DNA from: Candidatus Dependentiae bacterium
GTDB lineage: Bacteria; Babelota; Babeliae; Babelales; Vermiphilaceae
Length of the DNA stretch: 64,000 nt
Direction: 5' to 3'
Assembly (NCBI GenBank): GCA_040878395.1
Contig: JBBDMI010000005.1
Location: forward strand, 80,851 to 144,850
Shown: positions 44,601 through 53,672 of the stretch, one piece after another
Layout: each line of letters starts with the position of its first letter
How positions within the stretch are numbered: the first letter of the stretch is position 1
Position numbers and translations under genes: made by a program
The notes under the pieces: generated by a model
The model's input: only the letters and a program-made list of their open reading frames with translations
Database searches by the model: none
Told to the model about the DNA's origin: nothing

Positions 44601-45247
44601 GTTGCATCAATTTTTTTTTCAGCCTTTTCTTGTTCTTCTTTTTTTTCGTTATACTCTTTCACCAATGCTGCTGCAGCTTGCTCTCTACTTTTGATTTCAG
44701 TTTGCGTATTGATCTCTTTTTTTTGCAATTGCTCTATTGAATCTTTTTTTGCATCTATCTTTTCTTTCATTTTACGCAAATCTTCAAATGAAAATGCTAT
44801 CTGTTCTGCAACAGACAACTCTTGACGATATCTATCAAGATCCGGGTCATTAATAAAACCCTGTAACAATTGTATTAATTCTTGATAATCTGAAACCAAC
44901 TGCTCACGCGCTTGACGATAATCTTTTAATGCCTGATAACGATCATTCAGATACACCAATTTCTGCGAATAAAATTCGTTTTCCGGCTCATTTGCCAACT
45001 CATCTTTAGTCTTGGTAATATCAGTTTTTATCTCCTGCAGTAGATCATCAACTTTAGGACTATGTTCTTCAATCTCTTTATTGAGTAACCCTAATTGCTC
45101 TTTTGTATCCTCAAGCTCTTTTTCTTTGGCTTCACGTTTTGAAATAAAAAGTTTGTCCGTCGTTTTCAAAAAACTACCAGCATAAACTGTTGGCGATACT
45201 AATACCGAAAGCAAACTGGTTAATAAAAAAAATAATTTTATCATCAT
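41645..45247 (-). CDS. Large MscS-family mechanosensitive channel (MscK/MscM-like)
   Basis: 1200 residues. A signal peptide (KLFFLLTSLLSVLVSPTVYA) is followed by a long periplasmic coiled-coil region (about 25-560), then about ten membrane helices and a C-terminal MscS core from about residue 930. The pore-lining helix and beta domain are clear: NVMLGALLFGLGFIIKDPAA, VQRPIKIGDYIKI and VIVPNSYV. The size and layout match the large MscK/MscM type (about 1100 aa), which release solutes during osmotic downshock. Its start overlaps the stop of the upstream gene by the four bases ATGA, so translation is coupled; a second ATG follows immediately and could be the true start. Confidence 0.88.
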   Translation of the reverse strand: MMIKLFFLLTSLLSVLVSPTVYAGSFLKTTDKLFISKREAKEKELEDTKEQLGLLNKEIEEHSPKVDDLLQEIKTDITKTKDELANEPENEFYSQKLVYLNDRYQALKDYRQAREQLVSDYQELIQLLQGFINDPDLDRYRQELSVAEQIAFSFEDLRKMKEKIDAKKDSIEQLQKKEINTQTEIKSREQAAAALVKEYNEKKEEQEKAEKKIDATFDLSVQQKRELTNLEFALLGTKKDVDKLQLKILQLRIKFLRIKIELEKQQLNILQELFTRIRQSSIRISEADVAFARDELEKKRQELNAVKIDTYEPEREEIKQHIAEKNEAVVSLSKQYNIPLNEELDSWLIFPKQTSAAYIAFLTVARANEAARASKLRLENLEAQIDLKDQTLLLERIETDIKSSFYKMYAGKFVSEEKIFEEIKKYEVKLSDIMADLSQLESKKSNVEMLLGTAKKASDNIAQKRQEITEQKDVLFKNKIKEYSQALELLNASEDLVKQQVKRLNAIRGIYNDTVLKLLKTEQQIKFTIEELRASSRSIIWDRPEDAISWQGVKNVVPDLETFIYDVRSYVMHFDIASLIYKVKGLFKEQYSFAYFVVYIILWIGLLILLWIFLPRVRDTFYMWAKGRSFPRLFLFLADFIAFILRYFVLITFWVSLFLVLNFYVIPDPYPYIIFYLSSIPLLLYIAYRYVHYFVSRNAAHNYTFITKEYITRFINCLSTLIYATIVIFFFREAFILANYPKSELPNILKALNIIILQISVIFMLTKELVLSFIPRVNDIWIWLRDKVDHYYYFILIALITIIVMMNPYVGFGRLVLFILSRVVYTFLLIGVLFWLHGLVKRWSSAFFFYTDQELVKERFPAAKTWYGVSIIGILFSFVFIAALVVAKIWQWPEQLQKIKEFNDIINWLQTPLLLSQTESPISMYTVLQFIFFVLAGFLAAVAIKRFVLSRIFDVLLVDSGVQNTVNSLMRYLVMLIAILLGLNAVGLGTQINVMLGALLFGLGFIIKDPAADFFAYFVILVQRPIKIGDYIKIDEEVAGVVRKITPRSVVLRRKNSTMVIVPNSYVTSRSIVNWNYIRGFIACNDIYVTLAYREDPVKAKEIFERIMETSPYILKNPKPIIRLDDFGPNGYEFMLRGFVSSNYTLDQWDIASGIRFQIVKSLRENKMQMALPIRLMVNYQASQYEQGEMPETTPEQMKE

Positions 45248-45819
45248 CTAATCTCATCTAGAAAATGAATTGTTTTAAATTGTTGTGCATCCGTGTGCAC
45301 CCGTACACATTGATATAACCATCCAGAGATATTTTTTTCAACATTTACATCAATCTTGGCATTAATCATCCTCTCCAAAGGCTCTTGTGCTAAAGCATAT
45401 AAATACGCACTAGACACAATTGCATCTTCTGGATATAAATCAAGCAAAGCTAACATCACACACAAAACTCGCTTTTTTTGCTGTAAACAAAACCGTTGAT
45501 GCTTAAACATAAAAATAAGCAAATCATACAAACGACTTTGGCCGGATCCCTCAGGAAGAAAATGGTAACACATCTCCAAAATATAATGCAAAAAAAGCAT
45601 ATCGTGAGACGCTAGCGCAAATGGCATATCAATAATCTCAACCTGTTCCATTATATACCATTGTTGTTTTTGTTTAAGTTCATACTGAAGTATGGTACCG
45701 GCACTCAATTTATCATGCATAACTATACCGGTTATACGTCCCAATTTCTCATCCAACAGCGCACATTTATTTTTTTTGGGTGCATAATGTTTTAAAATAA
45801 TACCAAAATGTCTATTCAT
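45244..45819 (-). CDS. Unassigned cytoplasmic protein, possibly RecO-like
   Basis: 191 residues without signal peptide. The N-terminus (FGIILKHYAPKKNKCALLDEKLGRITGIV) recalls the OB-fold start of the recombination protein RecO, and the helical middle (YILEMCYHFLPEGSGQ) fits its second domain. It is shorter than most RecO proteins (about 240 aa) and has no zinc-binding Cys cluster, so this is only a suggestion. It overlaps the MscS-family gene by 4 bp and forms an operon with it. Confidence 0.45.
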   Translation of the reverse strand: MNRHFGIILKHYAPKKNKCALLDEKLGRITGIVMHDKLSAGTILQYELKQKQQWYIMEQVEIIDMPFALASHDMLFLHYILEMCYHFLPEGSGQSRLYDLLIFMFKHQRFCLQQKKRVLCVMLALLDLYPEDAIVSSAYLYALAQEPLERMINAKIDVNVEKNISGWLYQCVRVHTDAQQFKTIHFLDEIR

Positions 45820-45988
45820 TTCTTTTTCTTATTTTTTATTGCAGTAACAATCTTTTATACCATCTTAACGTGACCAGAACAGAGAAGCTAGTACTTTGTG
45901 AAATTAAATCTCTGATTACAAATCATTGATTATTATCAAGCAATTACCATAGATTTAAAAATAATTACCCATATAAAAGGATATTTTT

Positions 45989-47644
45989 ATGAAGAAAATA
46001 AATGTGCCTTATTTATTTCTTATTTTACTCACCTACATTACAGCAATATGTGCCGAAGCACCACAACTGACCATTGTTGTGGTGTTTGATCAATGCGCAT
46101 TGCGCAACTTAGAAAAAACACGTCCATACCTCAAAGGAGGATTACGATTTTTAGTCGATGAAGGAATATATTATACACAAGCACATACACCTTATGCATG
46201 GCCTGCAACCGGACCGGGACATGCAACATTAAACACAGGAACCGTGCCGGCAACACATGGCATTATTAATAATGCATGGGCAAACCAAAAATATGAACGT
46301 GTGAATTGTGATGATGATACAGCAGAACGTGCTGCTGTTTTTGGGCCCAATGGCTTACTTGATTATGGCAAATCACCACATTATATCATGGTCGATGGTA
46401 TTTCAGACCAATTAGTTATGCAAAAACAACAACACAAAAACTATAATGTTTTTGCCGTTTCGGGTAAAAGTCGATCTGCTATTTGTGCTGCAAATAAATT
46501 AGGAAAAGCAATTTGGCTTGATCCCAAAACCGGTATGTTCACTTCAAGTAAAGCGTATTATAATGAATTGCCATCTTGGCTAAAAAATTTTAATGCACGC
46601 AAAAAAATTAAAAATCAAAAATACATCTGGCAATTGCAACATGGATGTTTGCCTGCAGCATATCGATTTGCAAATGCACACAACTATAAAGGTACACAAG
46701 CGGGCAAAACAATGATAAACCGATCCTTTTGCTTGAGTGAAAAAAACAAACAACACGAAGAGTTCATGCAAACACCTCAAGCAAATCAACTGGTATTTGA
46801 TGCCGCACTTGCATGTATTGATGAACATTTTTGCAAATGCAATTCAGATGAAAAAATGTTGTTATGGGTACTGCCAAGCGCACTCGATAAACTGGGCCAT
46901 AGCTATGGATCCGATAGCATTGAAGTGATTGATATGATATATCACTTTGACAGACAACTGAAAAAATTCATGGATTGCGTTAATACAAAAACACGCAAAC
47001 GAAATATTTTATGGGCTATGACTTCTGATCATGGTATTTGCCCAATACCCGAACAGCTCAGAGACGAAGGTTACTTCAGCGCTCGCCGCATCATGGGACC
47101 GGAAATTATAAAACAACTGAATACACATATAAAAGCGAAATTTGATCTGGAAAATGTCGCTATCTTTTTAAATGGCAGCAATTTATACGTAAATGATCCA
47201 TTACTCAAATCACTTGAAAAAAAGAAACGCAAAGAGATTAAAAAAGAAATTAAATCATTTATTTGCAAACAACCGGGCATCAAACAAATTTGGACACTTA
47301 AAGAATTACAAAAACTATACCTACCTCCGGGAAGCATCGAATCTTATTTTAAAAATCAACTTTTTGCAGGTCGCAGCAGCAGTTTTATTGTGCAGTCATA
47401 TCCATATAACTATGTCACACGTCACCCAAAGGGAACCGGACATCGAAGCCCATATGAGTATGATACACATATTCCATTAATCATTTATCAACGAGCAAAC
47501 TATCAACGGAAAGTAATTCATGAACGTGTTACCAATACACAATTTGCACCGACATTAGCACACATTCTTGAAGCGCCCAGACCATCTGCATCTACTGCTG
47601 ATATCTTGCCCGGCATTATATTCAAAGAGGACCCCTGTTTTTAA
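45989..47644 (+). CDS. Exported alkaline phosphatase, PafA-like
   Basis: 551 residues with a signal peptide (YLFLILLTYITAICAEA). Alkaline-phosphatase-superfamily metal sites are visible in order: FDQ (Asp34), Thr74 as nucleophile in WPATGPGHAT, DKLGHSYG (about 299-306), TSDHG (about 345-349) and a late His in GTGHRSPY. The sequence GPGHATLNTGTVPATHGIINNAW is typical of the PafA group of phosphate-irrepressible alkaline phosphatases with Thr instead of Ser. It hydrolyses phosphate monoesters outside the cytoplasm, probably for phosphate scavenging. AAAAGGA precedes the ATG. The Dps gene follows after 48 bp. Confidence 0.85.
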   Translation: MKKINVPYLFLILLTYITAICAEAPQLTIVVVFDQCALRNLEKTRPYLKGGLRFLVDEGIYYTQAHTPYAWPATGPGHATLNTGTVPATHGIINNAWANQKYERVNCDDDTAERAAVFGPNGLLDYGKSPHYIMVDGISDQLVMQKQQHKNYNVFAVSGKSRSAICAANKLGKAIWLDPKTGMFTSSKAYYNELPSWLKNFNARKKIKNQKYIWQLQHGCLPAAYRFANAHNYKGTQAGKTMINRSFCLSEKNKQHEEFMQTPQANQLVFDAALACIDEHFCKCNSDEKMLLWVLPSALDKLGHSYGSDSIEVIDMIYHFDRQLKKFMDCVNTKTRKRNILWAMTSDHGICPIPEQLRDEGYFSARRIMGPEIIKQLNTHIKAKFDLENVAIFLNGSNLYVNDPLLKSLEKKKRKEIKKEIKSFICKQPGIKQIWTLKELQKLYLPPGSIESYFKNQLFAGRSSSFIVQSYPYNYVTRHPKGTGHRSPYEYDTHIPLIIYQRANYQRKVIHERVTNTQFAPTLAHILEAPRPSASTADILPGIIFKEDPCF

Positions 47645-47692
47645 ATAAATTTTATATATTATAAAATCCATAATAATCTAAAGGAAAATCTT

Positions 47693-48181
47693 ATGGCGCT
47701 ACCATTACATCATAGCAGCAATAGTCTTTCTGACAAAAATCGCATTCAATTGACAGCGGTTTTGAATAAAACATTAGCATCACTCTCTGATTTGTATGCT
47801 CAAATAAAAAATGCTCATTGGAATGTCAAAGGAATGAATTTTATCGCCTTGCATAAACTGTTTGATGAAATAGCAGAAGAGGTTGAAGATCAAGTTGATA
47901 TTGTAGCAGAACGCATTACCGCATTGGGAGGTACTGCTTTGGGTACATTGCCGGAAGTAGTAAAAAACAGTCAATTACGTCCATATCCAATTGATATTTA
48001 TGCTGCAAAAGATCACCTTGAACATCTATCACACAACTTTGCTATTCTTGGCGAATTAGCTCGAAAAAATACTCAAGAAGCTATGGACCTTGGTGATGAA
48101 GCCACTGCTGATATCTATATCGCCTTGACAAGACTTCTTGACAAGAATCTTTGGTTCTTAGAAGCTCATTTACAAAAATAA
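47693..48181 (+). CDS. dps: Dps-family DNA-protecting ferritin-like protein
   Basis: 162 residues without signal peptide. The ferroxidase ligands typical of Dps are present in AHWNVKGMNF (His) and LHKLFDEIAEEVEDQVDIVAERI, read as LFDEIAEE with the Asp and Glu ligands. Dps forms a dodecamer that oxidises and stores iron with peroxide and protects DNA in the cytoplasm. CTAAAGGAA precedes the ATG. Length is normal. Confidence 0.93.
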   Translation: MALPLHHSSNSLSDKNRIQLTAVLNKTLASLSDLYAQIKNAHWNVKGMNFIALHKLFDEIAEEVEDQVDIVAERITALGGTALGTLPEVVKNSQLRPYPIDIYAAKDHLEHLSHNFAILGELARKNTQEAMDLGDEATADIYIALTRLLDKNLWFLEAHLQK

Positions 48182-48671
48182 TATGTGAACAGTTTTTAAA
48201 AATTTTTTGTATAGCAATGATCACTATAGATGAAATACATTTGCCCATTTTGTCATCAAGTATGTTCAAACAATTCTTAAATAGAATGTAATAATCCAAG
48301 TGCAAAAAACAAAGCAATTTACCTATTTTGTCATCCTCGAAGAGGATCCAGCGATGACCGGCCTAATGTTAATAAAGTCTTGGTTAATGATGTGCATTGT
48401 CTAAAGAATATTATAAAGTAAAATTTAAAAACATTAGAAACCAATTCAATTTTTAAATGAACAAACTTTTTTTGCCAAGTATTCCTCTAGATCACACCGG
48501 TTTCCGCTGGATCCCCTTCGAGGATGACAAAATGGGCAAATTTACTTATTTTTTACTTAGATAATTATCACATACTATTCAAAAGCTATGTGATAATTAT
48601 TTTAAAAAGAGTTTCTTCTAAAATAAGTTATTAAATCTGTGAGTGCGTAAGATAAATAACTTTATATATTT
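48182..48671. other. Gene-free region with a MITE-like element
   Basis: About 490 bp without a credible open frame. It holds the inverted-repeat element at 48318-48540 and, just before it, a solitary arm fragment (TTGCCCATTTTGTCATC near 48240-48256). Confidence 0.65.
48318..48540. repeat. MITE-like inverted-repeat element
   Basis: Two arms of 44 bp (48318-48361 and 48497-48540) are near-perfect reverse complements. Each contains ATTTTGTCATCCTCGAAG then GGATCCAGCG; the centre of about 135 bp is AT-rich and has no gene. A related element with the same arm core lies at 53862-54032. The size, intergenic location and repeated arms fit a non-autonomous miniature element; I saw no obvious target duplication. 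Confidence 0.65.
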
Positions 48672-49241
48672 TTATAGTTCAGAATGTTTAAATTGATAAG
48701 CATCTTTTAGCATCTGCATATCTTCATCATTAATATCTGATCGGCAATTTGGGCAGCTGTTCAAGTTATGTTGCGTTGCATCATAAAGACAGTCAGCATG
48801 AAAATTATGTTCACCATGAGTACAATGCAAGGTAACTTTATATGGCCACACACCGTCACATGAATCCAAGCATATTGAACATTCAACCGTTTCAATAGTA
48901 GCAGGATCTGCATCACCATCATTCAAAATTGATAAAACATGATCTATATCTGTTGAACTTAATTGAACATTACAAGTAGGACAATCAAAACGATTTTGCT
49001 CAACCCACTTCTTCATGCAGTTCGTATGACACACATGAAAATCACCATTACAACCGGTTGCAATTATATCTTGTTCATCTTTACTCATTTCGCCTTTGCA
49101 CACACCGCACAATTTTGTTTGATTAATATACCGTTTAACCATTTGTACTGTTTGTTCATACTTCGGCTTAATGAATTCGATCGACTGGTGATATAACGAA
49201 GACAACGCTATCAGCATTGCACAGAATGTCTCTTTTAACAT
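48672..49241 (-). CDS. Exported protein with two RING-type zinc fingers
   Basis: 189 residues from the ATG at 49241, chosen because GGAGG lies eight bases upstream; the longer frame overlaps this signal. An N-terminal hydrophobic segment (CAMLIALSSLYHQSIEF) looks like a signal peptide or anchor. Two RING-H2-like fingers follow: CGVC ... CHTNC ... CPTC (about 44-90) and CSIC ... HADC ... CPNC (about 119-165), both with the Cys/His order of E3 ubiquitin ligases. The second resembles classical RING-H2 domains well. No ubiquitin system is expected in the bacterium, so host ubiquitination is the inferred target. Confidence 0.85.
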   Translation of the reverse strand: MLKETFCAMLIALSSLYHQSIEFIKPKYEQTVQMVKRYINQTKLCGVCKGEMSKDEQDIIATGCNGDFHVCHTNCMKKWVEQNRFDCPTCNVQLSSTDIDHVLSILNDGDADPATIETVECSICLDSCDGVWPYKVTLHCTHGEHNFHADCLYDATQHNLNSCPNCRSDINDEDMQMLKDAYQFKHSEL

Positions 49242-49446
49242 GATAAAAACCTCCAAAGTTAATAACCTCATGATACTCTCAAGTTATCCCTGAAAAACGA
49301 TTAAATCAAATGGATGTATAGTAATACAAATAGATAAAATTCTAATTGAATTTCCAATACTTTAAAACAATATAATTTGCCACATGATATCGCATATGCT
49401 ACATATGTAATTAAAATTTCTTTGAACATAGAAGAAAGGAAATAGT

Positions 49447-50136
49447 ATGTATAAAAAAGGCCTACTTATCATGACACTTATTTCAAATATTAGCCTGTCA
49501 AATCAACTGTTCAGCCCATTAATCGAAAAAGCTCTCGAACTTGCTGCCCAATGGCATGAAAACACTTATCGCCGTGATCAATGGCGCACTGCCCCATTTA
49601 ACTTTAAAGATAATACGCAACCAAAAACACCTGTATTAATGCATTTAACTTCAGTAGGATTTATATTACAACGAGCAGGATTCGATGATGTAACTGTTGC
49701 AGCAGGCATTTTACATGACATCATTGAAGATGGCAATAAAGACAATCAAACATTCAGTTATGAACAGCTCAAACAACATATGGGTGTTGAAATTGCTGAC
49801 ATAGTTATGAATCTTTCAGAGACTAAAACAGATAACGATGGCAACAAATTATCATGGAAAATACGTAAAGATGAGTACCTTGAAAAATTAAGCTCCGCAC
49901 CACTGAATGTACTTGCTATTAGTTTAGCTGATAAAATTCATAATTTATGGAGTTTTAATCAAGGAATGCACCATGGCGTTACACATTTTAAAGCTGACCC
50001 AAAAGAACAAATATGGTTTTATAGTTCCGTATTAAATTTAGCAAAAAAACATAAAACTGATAAACGTATTGCGCAATTGATAGATGAATTTGAAGCGCAA
50101 TTAGATCAATTTAAATCAGCCATTGAACAACAATAG
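49447..50136 (+). CDS. HD-domain hydrolase, RelA/SpoT hydrolase-like
   Basis: 229 residues. The HD-type metal motif is present: His in VLMHLTSVGF, HD in AGILHDIIED, and a late Asp in SLADKIHNL. The order and the phrase TVAAGILHDIIED match the (p)ppGpp hydrolase half of RelA/SpoT and the small Mesh1-like hydrolases; no synthetase or regulatory domain is attached. The first 18 residues (KKGLLIMTLISNISLSN) are mildly hydrophobic and could be a signal peptide, which would be unusual for an alarmone hydrolase. GAAAGGA precedes the ATG. Confidence 0.75.
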   Translation: MYKKGLLIMTLISNISLSNQLFSPLIEKALELAAQWHENTYRRDQWRTAPFNFKDNTQPKTPVLMHLTSVGFILQRAGFDDVTVAAGILHDIIEDGNKDNQTFSYEQLKQHMGVEIADIVMNLSETKTDNDGNKLSWKIRKDEYLEKLSSAPLNVLAISLADKIHNLWSFNQGMHHGVTHFKADPKEQIWFYSSVLNLAKKHKTDKRIAQLIDEFEAQLDQFKSAIEQQ

Positions 50137-50148
50137 CTGATCATTTCT

Positions 50149-51492
50149 TTATTCAGTGCGCACTCGCTTTCTTTCCGGTTGATCTTCATCATCAATTAAA
50201 GATGGATCAATTCTGAAATACCTTTGTATCTCTTCAGGAAGTGTATTAAACAATGCATAATCCTCTTGAGTAGTAATAGGATTTGCATCTTTTTTCAAAA
50301 GAGCTATTAAATTCATTGCTGCAAAAATAGTACTGCATTTTGTATGCAATACAGACTCAATATCGAATAAACTTGAAACATCAATAATAGTACCTATATT
50401 AGGTAAACCTAATTCATTAAGAGTAAAACCTCTAATAGAAGCCCGAGAGTCAGGACCATCAGCACTATGATCTTGATCATCACGCATTGCAATAATTAAA
50501 GTATCTGCTGAACTCAAATCTATCTTTTTATCTAAAACAATATCTGGAAAAAATCGCGTTGAATTTCGATTAAACTCGCCTATAACTTTGCCGCTTTTAG
50601 TACAGACATCAACCGAATCCCAAGAAAATTTAAATATAAATGGCCCTTTTTCACAAACATGCAGATCACCTGGTTTAACTTTTACATGCTTTACATCTTT
50701 ATATTCCGGACTCAAAATATTCATTTCATCATTTTCAGAAGAGGACATAAAATAGCTACTATCCGGATTTAATGTTATTTGAGAATATGGAAAAGATGCA
50801 ATATAAGATCTTAGGCCGGTTTTCCTATACAGCTTTATTTTTGAATCACCATCTATCTCAAGAATATTCTGAGCAATTAACGTCTGTAATTCCGGTGCTA
50901 ATGCATTAACCAATTGCAACTGATCAAACTTTGCATCAATATCTTTATCTACATATTTTTGCATATGAGACTTAGATGAAATTCTATGAGCAAACAAGGA
51001 TGAACAAGCTTCAACAAGTAAACCGATATGCAAATAATCCGCACCCAACAAAGGAACGATTAAAGTATCATCAGTCCGGCAATGAAAATCCAAAGCACCC
51101 ATTAACTCACTCTTTATCAGATTTAAAAGCTCTTTTGATTGCAAACACCCTTGAGACTCTTCTGAACGCAATGCCGCATTTAAAAAACTGCTTTTAGTCA
51201 ATAAGGACAAGGCACGAATAGTATTTTTTGTATTGTTACTGTCAATACCCAAAACAAACTGTTGCAAACTATCTTTTAAATCTACTCCTTTTGTATCCTT
51301 GAACATATGCTCAAATGTTTCACTTAATGTCAAATGATTTCGATGTAACCTAAATGCATCACCATCAAGGGTAATATTAACTTCATCATCAGTTACTTTT
51401 TCAACACCAACTATATCAAGCTGTGTATCGGCAGCAAATGAAACCGATGCAATGAATACAAATAACAGCAAACTGTATTTTCTCTTTTGCAT
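50149..51492 (-). CDS. Exported protein with Skp1/BTB-like domain
   Basis: 447 residues with a signal peptide (SLLLFVFIASVSFAADT). Residues of about 30-175 resemble the Skp1/BTB-POZ fold: a beta strand pair VNITLDGDAFRLHRNHL, and later LLGADYLHIGLLVEACSSLF, which parallels the AANYLDIKxLLD helix of Skp1. The rest (about 215-430) is beta-rich with repeated short strands, perhaps a propeller-like domain, not assigned. The C-terminus is basic (PERKRVRTE). Skp1 and BTB proteins link substrates to cullin E3 ligases in eukaryotes, so together with the RING proteins this hints at interference with host ubiquitination. The family call rests on pattern only. Confidence 0.6.
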   Translation of the reverse strand: MQKRKYSLLLFVFIASVSFAADTQLDIVGVEKVTDDEVNITLDGDAFRLHRNHLTLSETFEHMFKDTKGVDLKDSLQQFVLGIDSNNTKNTIRALSLLTKSSFLNAALRSEESQGCLQSKELLNLIKSELMGALDFHCRTDDTLIVPLLGADYLHIGLLVEACSSLFAHRISSKSHMQKYVDKDIDAKFDQLQLVNALAPELQTLIAQNILEIDGDSKIKLYRKTGLRSYIASFPYSQITLNPDSSYFMSSSENDEMNILSPEYKDVKHVKVKPGDLHVCEKGPFIFKFSWDSVDVCTKSGKVIGEFNRNSTRFFPDIVLDKKIDLSSADTLIIAMRDDQDHSADGPDSRASIRGFTLNELGLPNIGTIIDVSSLFDIESVLHTKCSTIFAAMNLIALLKKDANPITTQEDYALFNTLPEEIQRYFRIDPSLIDDEDQPERKRVRTE

Positions 51493-51584
51493 GATAAACC
51501 CTTATTTAAGATTATTTTTTATTCGCACCCAATACTAGGCAAAAATAAAACAAAAATAAAGCTTTAGTAAAATCAGGTTATTTT

Positions 51585-53672
51585 CTATAATCCCATATCG
51601 GCAAAAAATGCTGTATCATTCGGTTCACGACCAAGAAAATCACGAAGCATTACATTCGGATCAACACTGCCGCCACGGCCAATAACACAGTTGACATATT
51701 TCTGTCCTATTTCAGGATTGAGCAAACCATCCTTTTTGATTTGAGCAAAGATATCAAGCGCAAAAACCTTTGACCACAAATAACCATAATATTTTGCTGC
51801 GTATTCAGTCAGATGACCAAAAGATGCAAAAAAATGTGCTTCAGGAATTACATGCTGATGTACTATAATTTCTTCACGCAATTTCTTTTGTATTTCTTGC
51901 ACATCTTTATCCTCACCCGGCAAGTGATAAGCTAAAGAAAGTAGAGCAAGAAAACTTTGTCTTTGCACAAAGTGACCGGTATCGATATGCTTTACTGCTA
52001 AAATCTTATCAATTAAATCATCTGATAGCGGTTCACCCGTTTGATAATGTTCACTGACTAATGTGAGCATATCTTTATCCCATAGCCATTCTTCTAACAT
52101 TTGAGATGGCAATTCAACAAAGTCAACTTTTGTTTCATAACCGGATAAACTTGCCATATGAGTACGACCCAAAATACCATGTAATGCATGACCAAACTCA
52201 TGAAAAAAAGTTTGCACATCTGCACGTTTAAGCAATGGCGGTTTGTCACCCTGTGCTTTTGGAAAATTTGCAACAATAGCACTCACACCAACATTCGGAT
52301 TATTATCTTTACCAAACACTGTTGGTACGATAGTGATATTACATGCATGAGAATATTTGTTTTTACGAGGATACAGATCCATTAAAATATAACCCAACAA
52401 TTGATCTGTCTTGACATCATATACTTTTAAAGCTCGCACATCATTGGACCATAGCTTGTGCACAACCACCTCTTCAAAACGCAATGAAAAGAATGATTCA
52501 TAAATAGATAACAGCCCTTCAATTGTTTTTTCCACAGGAAAATATTCAGCTATTTCAAGTTCATCAACAGCAAATTTTTGTTTTTTATACTGTTCTTTTA
52601 CAAATGCAATATCCCACGGATAAAGTTTGTTTTCAACCAGCTCAAAACTTGCAGGCAATGCGGCAGTCATATCGGCAAATTCTTGCGCCTCTTTTTTGGA
52701 AGCACGCATAATTAAATGATTCAAAAATGATTGTGCTCGTTCAGGCGATTGTACCATTTGATTTTCAAGATCAAGTTGTGCATAACTTTCAAAGCCAAGC
52801 AACTTTGCCAATTGATCACGCTTTGCAATGATATCTTTAAGAATAAGTTCATTTGCAGGATATGCACGATTTGAAAATGCAAGATACAGTTTTTTGCGAG
52901 TGTGTGCATTGGTGCAGTTTTGCATTACATTATGATATGTAGGATAATCAACACCGACAATATAGTTGCCATCTCTTGTTACTTTAAGTCCATGGATAAA
53001 ATCATCCGATAGGCCGGCAAGTTCATCTTTGCTAACAATGATAGCACTGCTATCGGCAGCAATATTTTTTGAAAAATCCTGACTTAATTGATTAATCTCT
53101 TTTTTTAATTGTTTAACCCGACTTAATTGATCATCAGACAATTCAAGGCCATTGCGCTTGAACTCTTTCATCTTTTCATCTAAAAAGTACTGCTGCTCAT
53201 CTGTTAATGTTTCTTGTTGCATGTTGCCATCAATATACTCTTTGAATGCTTCATACAATTTTTTATTACTCATCACATCAACAACATATGCTTTTATTTT
53301 AGCTGAAGCTTCATGAGCCGCTTCTCGTATATCTTCTTGTGGACTGACCATTTCAAGTAATTCAATAACGCGAGCTCCTATAGCAAAATCAGAAAGTCCC
53401 AAAACATTATCAAGTGGTTTTACGGTATTTTCAAAAGTACGCTCTTTATCTAAAATTTCTAGAATAGTTTTAATTCTTTTTTTTGCTTGTCGGATATACA
53501 GTTTACTTTTTTTTTCAATCTGACTTGCATTCTGTGGAAACAGACGAACCACATCTCGAATTGATATCACGTTATATAACTCCTGAGGTATTGATGGCAT
53601 GACGCGCATATAACTTATTGTCACGGCTAAAAGTACACATGCACACCACATAATTAATTTTTGTTGCTTCAT
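51585..53672 (-). CDS. Exported M3-family oligopeptidase (OpdA/Dcp-like)
   Basis: 695 residues with an N-terminal signal or anchor segment (LIMWCACVLLAVTISYM). The zinc motif HEFGHALHG (His at about 489 and 493) and the downstream Glu in ELPSQMLEEW are those of M3 thimet/oligopeptidase A/Dcp enzymes. The long helical N-terminal half that covers the active-site channel is present, so length is normal. It cleaves short peptides in a compartment outside the cytoplasm, probably as nutrition. A closely related paralogue precedes it in transcription direction (54114-56204). Confidence 0.9.
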   Translation of the reverse strand: MKQQKLIMWCACVLLAVTISYMRVMPSIPQELYNVISIRDVVRLFPQNASQIEKKSKLYIRQAKKRIKTILEILDKERTFENTVKPLDNVLGLSDFAIGARVIELLEMVSPQEDIREAAHEASAKIKAYVVDVMSNKKLYEAFKEYIDGNMQQETLTDEQQYFLDEKMKEFKRNGLELSDDQLSRVKQLKKEINQLSQDFSKNIAADSSAIIVSKDELAGLSDDFIHGLKVTRDGNYIVGVDYPTYHNVMQNCTNAHTRKKLYLAFSNRAYPANELILKDIIAKRDQLAKLLGFESYAQLDLENQMVQSPERAQSFLNHLIMRASKKEAQEFADMTAALPASFELVENKLYPWDIAFVKEQYKKQKFAVDELEIAEYFPVEKTIEGLLSIYESFFSLRFEEVVVHKLWSNDVRALKVYDVKTDQLLGYILMDLYPRKNKYSHACNITIVPTVFGKDNNPNVGVSAIVANFPKAQGDKPPLLKRADVQTFFHEFGHALHGILGRTHMASLSGYETKVDFVELPSQMLEEWLWDKDMLTLVSEHYQTGEPLSDDLIDKILAVKHIDTGHFVQRQSFLALLSLAYHLPGEDKDVQEIQKKLREEIIVHQHVIPEAHFFASFGHLTEYAAKYYGYLWSKVFALDIFAQIKKDGLLNPEIGQKYVNCVIGRGGSVDPNVMLRDFLGREPNDTAFFADMGL

